DNA from: Prochlorococcus sp. AG-679-P15
GTDB taxonomy: Bacteria; Cyanobacteriota; Cyanobacteriia; PCC-6307; Cyanobiaceae
NCBI GenBank assembly: GCA_003210695.1
Contig: QCUW01000002.1
Location: 1 to 52,395, forward strand
DNA length: 52,395 bases
Reading direction: 5' to 3'
Position 1 is the first letter of the stretch; each line of letters opens with the position of its first letter. The translations under genes were made by a program, and so were the position numbers. Below, one piece after another: positions 47,273 to 52,395 of this stretch. Under the pieces are notes generated by a model that did no database searches, was not told the origin of the DNA, and saw only the letters and a program-made list of their open reading frames with translations.

Positions 47273-49129
47273 TTAGATATTTGAACCAGCTGCAATTTTT
47301 ACAAGTCTGACTACGCTTTTCTCCGTTACTTTTTTTGCTATTTCAAAACCCATTTTTTTTGTGTAAGGTTCGTTTATAAGTCGTGGTACTTGTTTAAGAA
47401 AGATATCGATTGAATATCCTGGTACTTTTTGAATTATATTTAAAAAATTTCTGAAAGGTTCTATATATAAAATTAAATTATTAATATCTTTGTCACTTCT
47501 AGCGATATTTAATTTGACACTTTTTGGAAGGTAATTATTGACACTTTTTAATAACTGAAAACCTATCAAATCAATTTGGTTACTAAAACTTTGAACAATT
47601 TCATTTCTTAAGAATCCACCTTTTGGAGAAAAAAGTAGATTAATAACTTCATTAAGAAGTTTTTCTAAGTCAAGATTAGTTTGTTTTGCTGCATTAGAAA
47701 GTAAATCTTCTAATCTGTCCCATTTAAATTGTTTATTATCAAAAAGCATTTCTTTTAAACTCTCTCTTAATTGGGGATCAGGGTCTTCCATTAATCTTCT
47801 AGCAAAATATGGATAAGCAGCACCGAGTATCTTAAAGTTAGGATCAACACTTAACGCAATTCCTTCCAAAGTTAGTAGAGATCTAATTATAAGAGCATAG
47901 TATGGAGGTAATTTAAAGGGAAATTTGTACATTACTCCTGACATGTCGTCAGTTACGCTTTTGAAATCCATCTTTGAAACTCCAAGTTCAACTGCATTTA
48001 CAAATACATCTTGAAAAGCTGGAACAATAGGTTTAAGGTTTACCTCTTCTGAAAGAAAACCCAATTTAACAAAATCTTGAGATAATTTATCAAAATTTTT
48101 ATTCACAAGATGAACAACTGCTTGGATCAAACCTGATCTAGAACTTTTTGTAACTTCACTCATCATCCCGAAATCTAAGTAGCATAATCTTCCATCTTCC
48201 AAAGCTAATAAATTCCCTGGATGTGGGTCAGCATGAAAAAATCCATGCTCTAACAATTGCTCTAAACTACATTGCACACCTATCTCAATCATTTTGTCAG
48301 GATCAATACCTAATTTCTTAAAACCTTCAAGATTTGTTAACTTTGTTCCATCTATCCATTCCATCGTTAATACTCTTCTTGAAGTAGTTTCTTTATAAAT
48401 TTTTGGTACAGCAATTTTCGAATTATGTAAATGCATTTTTCTAAATTTTTCAGCATTTGCAGCTTCATTTAAATAATCCATTTCTTCAAAAACTCTTTTT
48501 CCCAATTCATCAATTAAAGCAACAAGATCGCTTCTAATAATTCCAATATTATTTTTCAGCCAATAAGCTATATTTCTAACTATGTATAAATCAAGCGTAA
48601 TTTGTTCTCTCAAACCTGGTCTCTGAACTTTTACAGCTACAACTTCTCCATTTTTAAGAACAGCCTTATGTACTTGTCCTAAAGAGGCAGCAGAAATTGG
48701 TTCTTTATTGATAGTTAAGAAAATATCTTCAATTTTTCTGTTTAAATCTTCTTCTATCAGATCCATTGCTTTTTTGCTATCAAATCCTGGCAATTGATCT
48801 TGAAGTTCAGATAACTCATCAAGAAGAATGCTAGGAATAATGTCAGGTCTAGTTGATAAAGCTTGTCCTGCTTTAACAAATGCAGGACCTAATTCCACTA
48901 ACAAATTTGTTAGTTGCTTAGCTCTGAATTTTGCTATTGATTCTTTTTTTAGTCGCCCCGTTAATTTATCCCATCCAACCGAAATTATATAAATAAATAT
49001 TGGAATTAATGTTTGCCAAAGCCTTTTAAAAAGTCGTTTGGGATTTTTTTGATAAATTTTTGAAATTATTTCTGGATCATATTTTAGTAATCCTGATGCT
49101 TCAATAAAATCGGTATAATCTTCATTCAT
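47273..49129 (-). CDS. ABC1/UbiB-family atypical kinase
   Basis: A 618-aa ABC1K protein. Family motifs: PAFVKAGQALSTRPDI (KxGQ), AASLGQVHKAV (A-rich loop), VAVKVQRPG (ATP lysine), HADPHPGNLL and YLDFGMM (catalytic aspartates). A hydrophobic stretch at about 41-52 may associate with membrane. In cyanobacteria and plastids these kinases regulate prenylquinone or tocopherol metabolism; the substrate here is unknown. Full length, ATG start, divergent from recN by 69 bp. Confidence 0.93.
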   Translation of the reverse strand: MNEDYTDFIEASGLLKYDPEIISKIYQKNPKRLFKRLWQTLIPIFIYIISVGWDKLTGRLKKESIAKFRAKQLTNLLVELGPAFVKAGQALSTRPDIIPSILLDELSELQDQLPGFDSKKAMDLIEEDLNRKIEDIFLTINKEPISAASLGQVHKAVLKNGEVVAVKVQRPGLREQITLDLYIVRNIAYWLKNNIGIIRSDLVALIDELGKRVFEEMDYLNEAANAEKFRKMHLHNSKIAVPKIYKETTSRRVLTMEWIDGTKLTNLEGFKKLGIDPDKMIEIGVQCSLEQLLEHGFFHADPHPGNLLALEDGRLCYLDFGMMSEVTKSSRSGLIQAVVHLVNKNFDKLSQDFVKLGFLSEEVNLKPIVPAFQDVFVNAVELGVSKMDFKSVTDDMSGVMYKFPFKLPPYYALIIRSLLTLEGIALSVDPNFKILGAAYPYFARRLMEDPDPQLRESLKEMLFDNKQFKWDRLEDLLSNAAKQTNLDLEKLLNEVINLLFSPKGGFLRNEIVQSFSNQIDLIGFQLLKSVNNYLPKSVKLNIARSDKDINNLILYIEPFRNFLNIIQKVPGYSIDIFLKQVPRLINEPYTKKMGFEIAKKVTEKSVVRLVKIAAGSNI

Positions 49130-49198
49130 AACTTTATCTACTTAAAACCCTTTATTTTTTTAAAAAAGAAGCTAATTTTCTTGTATAAAAGAATTACC

Positions 49199-50878
49199 AT
49201 GTTAATACAATTAAATTTAAAAAATATTGCCTTAATAGAAATTATAGAAATTAATTTCGAAAAAGGTTTGAATATTTTTACAGGAGATTCAGGTTCAGGA
49301 AAATCTCTGATATTAGATTCTTTAAATGTCTTATTTGGTGGAACTAATATACCCATAAAGCATTTAATTCGTCCAGGAAAAGAGGAATGTGTAATTGAGG
49401 CGAAATTTTCTAATACTTTAAAAGTATCTGATTGGTTATTTAGAAATGGTTTTACTAAAAATTCAGATGAAATAGTTGTAAAAAGAAAATCCTATAAAAA
49501 AAACAATAAAGTAATCTCAAAATATACTATCAACAATTTAAATATAAGTAAGAAACTTTTGGAAAATTTAGGTTTATTATTAATAGATTTTGCAGGTCAA
49601 TCTGATTCCTTTTTATACGATAGTCAAGAATATAGAAGATTGATAATTGATGAACTTGGTCCTAAAGAATTAAATAAGATAAATTTTGAAATTAAAAATA
49701 AGTGGCATGAAGTTCAGATTTTAAAAAAAAGAAGAGAAGAAATTCTACAATCTTTTAAAAAGAAAGAAGAGAATAATTTTGCAATTAAAGAAATGTATAA
49801 AATGTTGAAGGAAGCAAATTTAACTTCTGGCGATGAAATTATAGAATTACAATTGAAAGAATCCAGACTTGCAAACAATTTTGATATTAGTAAGTCTATT
49901 TCATTTTTACTTGATAATTTAAATAATTATAAAAATGAGGTTCCATCGGTAAGTGCTTTAATTACTGAATCAATAAAGGAATTAAGTAAGGTTTGTGAAT
50001 ATGATTTTAAGATTAAGAATTTTTATCTAAATTTAATAAATATTCAAAGTGATGTAGAAAATTTAATTTTTTCTTTAACAGAGTATCTAAATGGAGTTGA
50101 GAACGAAGATATTAGTTTGGAAGAAATTCAAAAAAGATTATTTTATTTGCAAAATTTAGAAAGAACATTTTCTTTAGAACTACCAAAATTGATCCTAAAA
50201 AGAGATGAATTAAAAAAGTTTGTAGATAAAAATTTATACGAGGATGAGATTATGAAGTTAGATATTCAAATCAGTCAATCAACATCAAATTTAGAGACTC
50301 TTTTTGAGATTCAGTCCACTCAAAGACGCAAAACAGCTAATCAGCTCCAAGAGTCTGTTATTTCTATATTGAAAAATCTGGGTTTAGAAAATGCAAATTT
50401 TTTAATTGACTTCACAAATGCTATTCCTTCTGCTGAAGGTAAACAAAATATAGATTTTCTTTTTTCTGCAAATCCTGATCAAAAGTTAGCACCGCTTTCT
50501 AAAGTTATTTCAGGTGGTGAAATGTCAAGGTTTTTGTTAGCAATAAAGTCTACTATTTCTAAAAAACCTGATACTTTTTTCTTAGATGAAATCGACAATG
50601 GTTTAAGTGGTAAATCTTTGCACTCTCTAGTTGATTTAATAAAGCTAACTGCACAACAAAGGCAGGTTTTGTGTATTACGCATCAGCCCTTTTTAGCAGC
50701 AGCAGGAAGTACTCATTTTAAAGTTAAGAAAAATGTTATTAATGGAATAACCTTTACTTCTATTTCTAAATTAACAACAAAAAAAGAAAAACAAAATGAG
50801 CTAATTGAACTTATTGGCGGACGTTTTAATGAAGCAAATAATTATGCTTCAAAACTAATAGATATGGCAGCCGCATAA
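49199..50878 (+). CDS. recN: DNA repair protein RecN
   Basis: A 559-aa SMC-like ATPase for double-strand break repair. The ATG at 49199 (MLIQLNLKNIALIEI) matches the family start; the track TTG adds six residues. Walker A GDSGSGKS (29-36), central coiled coil (about 150-340), signature VISGGEMSRFLLAIKS and Walker B FFLDEIDNGLSG are all present. No LexA-type palindrome was evident upstream. Confidence 0.94.
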   Translation: MLIQLNLKNIALIEIIEINFEKGLNIFTGDSGSGKSLILDSLNVLFGGTNIPIKHLIRPGKEECVIEAKFSNTLKVSDWLFRNGFTKNSDEIVVKRKSYKKNNKVISKYTINNLNISKKLLENLGLLLIDFAGQSDSFLYDSQEYRRLIIDELGPKELNKINFEIKNKWHEVQILKKRREEILQSFKKKEENNFAIKEMYKMLKEANLTSGDEIIELQLKESRLANNFDISKSISFLLDNLNNYKNEVPSVSALITESIKELSKVCEYDFKIKNFYLNLINIQSDVENLIFSLTEYLNGVENEDISLEEIQKRLFYLQNLERTFSLELPKLILKRDELKKFVDKNLYEDEIMKLDIQISQSTSNLETLFEIQSTQRRKTANQLQESVISILKNLGLENANFLIDFTNAIPSAEGKQNIDFLFSANPDQKLAPLSKVISGGEMSRFLLAIKSTISKKPDTFFLDEIDNGLSGKSLHSLVDLIKLTAQQRQVLCITHQPFLAAAGSTHFKVKKNVINGITFTSISKLTTKKEKQNELIELIGGRFNEANNYASKLIDMAAA

Positions 50879-50894
50879 ATCAAACTATTTCCAC

Positions 50895-50900
50895 TATAAT
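50895..50900 (+). promoter_or_regulatory. Possible -10 box of uvrA
   Basis: A perfect TATAAT lies 33 bp before the uvrA start codon in the 54-bp recN-uvrA gap. No convincing -35 element is visible at the right spacing, since it would fall in the end of recN. Support is sequence match and position only. Confidence 0.35.
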
Positions 50901-50932
50901 AGTAATTCTTTAAATCAATTATAGATTTAAGC

Positions 50933-52395
50933 ATGGTCAAAAAAAATAATTCTCTTGATAAAAGTAATGCAATAAATATTAGAGGTGCTCGCCAGCATAA
51001 TTTAAAAAATATAAACCTTAGCCTTCCAAGGAATAAATTTATTGTTTTTACAGGTGTAAGTGGCAGTGGTAAAAGTTCTTTAGCTTTTGATACTATTTTC
51101 GCTGAAGGTCAAAGGAGATATGTAGAAAGTCTCTCTGCTTACGCAAGACAGTTTTTAGGTCAGGTTGATAAACCTGATGTAGATAATATTGAAGGCTTAT
51201 CACCTGCTATATCTATTGATCAAAAATCAACAAGTCACAATCCTCGATCAACCGTCGGCACAGTAACTGAGATACAAGATTATTTGAGATTATTATTTGG
51301 TCGAGCTGGAGAGCCACATTGTCATCATTGTGGTCTGCCAATTGCTCCTCAAACAATTGATGAAATGGTTGATCAAATTGTTTTGTTACCTGAGGGAACA
51401 AGATATCAATTACTTGCACCTGTTGTAAGGGGTAAAAAAGGAACCCATGCGAAATTACTAAGCGGATTAGCTGCTGAAGGCTTTGCGAGAGTAAGAATTA
51501 ATGGTGAAGTTAGAGAACTTGCAGATAGTATTGAATTAGATAAAAATCATATTCATAATATTGAAGTTGTAGTTGATCGATTGATTGCTAGAGAGGGAAT
51601 TCAGGAAAGATTGAATGACTCTTTACAAACTTGTCTCAAAAGAGGAGATGGACTTTCAATTGTAGAAGTTGTGCCTAAAAAAGGAGAAACTTTACCTCCG
51701 AATTTAGAAAAAGAAAAGTTATATTCAGAGAATTATGCATGTCCAATTCATGGATCAATTGTTGAAGAATTGTCCCCACGATTATTTTCTTTTAATAGTC
51801 CCTATGGTGCCTGTCCTGATTGTCATGGTATTGGTTATTTAAAAAAATTTACTGCAGATAGAGTTATACCTGATACTTCTTTACCTGTTTATGCTGCTAT
51901 AGCTCCTTGGAGTGAAAAAGATAATACTTTTTATTTTTCTTTACTTTATTCGGTTGGTCAAGCATATGGTTTTGAATTGAAAACTCCATGGAAAGATCTT
52001 ACTGATTTGCAAAAAAATGTTTTACTATCAGGCTCTGATAAGCCAATTTTAATTCAAGCGGATAGTCGCTTTAATACTTCTAGTGGTTTTGAAAGACCTT
52101 TTGAAGGGATTCTGCCAATTTTAGAAAGACAATTAACAGAATCTAATGGGGAATTAGCTAAACAAAAGCTTGAAAAATATTTAGAGTTAGTACCTTGTAA
52201 AACATGTTCTGGTAAAAGATTAAAACCAGAGGCACTTGCTGTGAAAATTGGACCATATAACATTACTGATTTAACTTCAATCAGCGTATCGAAAACTTTA
52301 TTTCATATTGAGAAAATAATGGGATTAAGTAAAAACGTTGAAGAAAATATTACTTTATCTGAGAAACAAAAACAAATAGGCGAATTAGTGTTAAA
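50933..52395 (+). CDS. uvrA: Excinuclease ABC subunit A (3' partial)
   Basis: The frame from ATG at 50933 stays open to the window end (487 codons); the track omits it because no stop is reached. It is the first half of UvrA (~960 aa), the damage-recognition ATPase of nucleotide excision repair. Visible: Walker A FTGVSGSGKSSL (39-50), EGQRRYVESLSAYARQFLGQ, CHHCG, and the zinc region CPIHGSIVEELSPRLFSFNSPYGACPDC, where the second cysteine is His, as in many UvrAs. Then KPEALAVK begins the next part. Confidence 0.96.
   Translation, partial: MVKKNNSLDKSNAINIRGARQHNLKNINLSLPRNKFIVFTGVSGSGKSSLAFDTIFAEGQRRYVESLSAYARQFLGQVDKPDVDNIEGLSPAISIDQKSTSHNPRSTVGTVTEIQDYLRLLFGRAGEPHCHHCGLPIAPQTIDEMVDQIVLLPEGTRYQLLAPVVRGKKGTHAKLLSGLAAEGFARVRINGEVRELADSIELDKNHIHNIEVVVDRLIAREGIQERLNDSLQTCLKRGDGLSIVEVVPKKGETLPPNLEKEKLYSENYACPIHGSIVEELSPRLFSFNSPYGACPDCHGIGYLKKFTADRVIPDTSLPVYAAIAPWSEKDNTFYFSLLYSVGQAYGFELKTPWKDLTDLQKNVLLSGSDKPILIQADSRFNTSSGFERPFEGILPILERQLTESNGELAKQKLEKYLELVPCKTCSGKRLKPEALAVKIGPYNITDLTSISVSKTLFHIEKIMGLSKNVEENITLSEKQKQIGELVL

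Noticed and set aside
51700-51830. Loss of a zinc cysteine in UvrA (CPIH in place of CPxC)
   Set aside because: A His at this position is common in many bacterial UvrA proteins, so it is not a defect.
1-52395. Phage, insertion sequence or complete defence island
   Set aside because: No transposase, integrase, terminal repeats or multi-gene defence operon were found; the only hints are a lone nuclease, an HNH protein and a methylase remnant.

Overview
The window is about 30% G+C, densely packed, and has a gene order and protein set that I recognise from high-light-adapted Prochlorococcus (marine picocyanobacteria). Evidence: the dnaN / PRC-barrel / purL / purF / gyrA-like / TPR / queG / DUF502 / nusB / ftsY / rsbU-like / argH / RRM / dus / msrB / grpE / dnaJ run, NADP-type gap2, a flavodiiron gene pair, cbiD, and small cyanobacterial unknowns. 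In the usual map orientation this is the start of the chromosome read backwards. The sequence is open at both ends: the first gene lacks its 5' end and uvrA lacks its 3' end.

Layout. (1) 1-3322: an alaS fragment fused in frame to the C-terminal domain of a flavodiiron protein, then an intact Flv1-type flavodiiron gene and an FMN-reductase-like flavoprotein. (2) 3353-8972: mrdA (PBP2), a possible 49-aa ORF, a tail-anchored unknown, a RecB/Cas4-like PD-(D/E)XK nuclease, and a small accessory patch with a TPR-sulfotransferase and a DNA-methylase remnant. (3) 8963-15209: guaA, cbiD, a class V aminotransferase, and a run of small unknown genes with a half-length AbrB-type membrane protein and an HNH endonuclease. 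(4) 15246-25435: SDR epimerase, pdxA, accB, efp, a lumenal cyclophilin, thiL, gap2, murC-murB, ybaB, rsgA, tusA-like. (5) 25432-37000: dnaJ-grpE, msrB, dus, RRM protein, argH, a PP2C phosphatase, ftsY, nusB, DUF502, queG, TPR. (6) 37089-45245: a gyrA/parC-type subunit, purF, purL, a PRC-barrel protein, dnaN. (7) 45246-45587: the only gene-free stretch over 300 bp, with a cluster of DnaA-box-like sites, the likely replication origin. (8) 45588-52395: thrC, a DUF1400 protein, a UbiB/ABC1 kinase, recN and uvrA.

Most genes are core housekeeping: replication and repair, purine synthesis, cell wall, cofactors (B1, B6, B12, queuosine), protein folding and secretion. Many neighbours abut or overlap, including several convergent 3' ends, and I found no convincing intrinsic terminator. 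Non-ATG starts (TTG, GTG) are frequent.

I did not find a clearly new multi-gene system. The strongest oddities are the alaS-flavodiiron chimera (real deletion or amplification/assembly artefact), the sulfotransferase/methylase-remnant patch beside guaA, the stand-alone cysteine-containing PD-(D/E)XK nuclease, an 18-bp tandem repeat that lengthens the acidic head of FtsY, and the DnaA-box cluster with no dnaA beside it. No tRNA, rRNA, CRISPR array or insertion sequence was seen.
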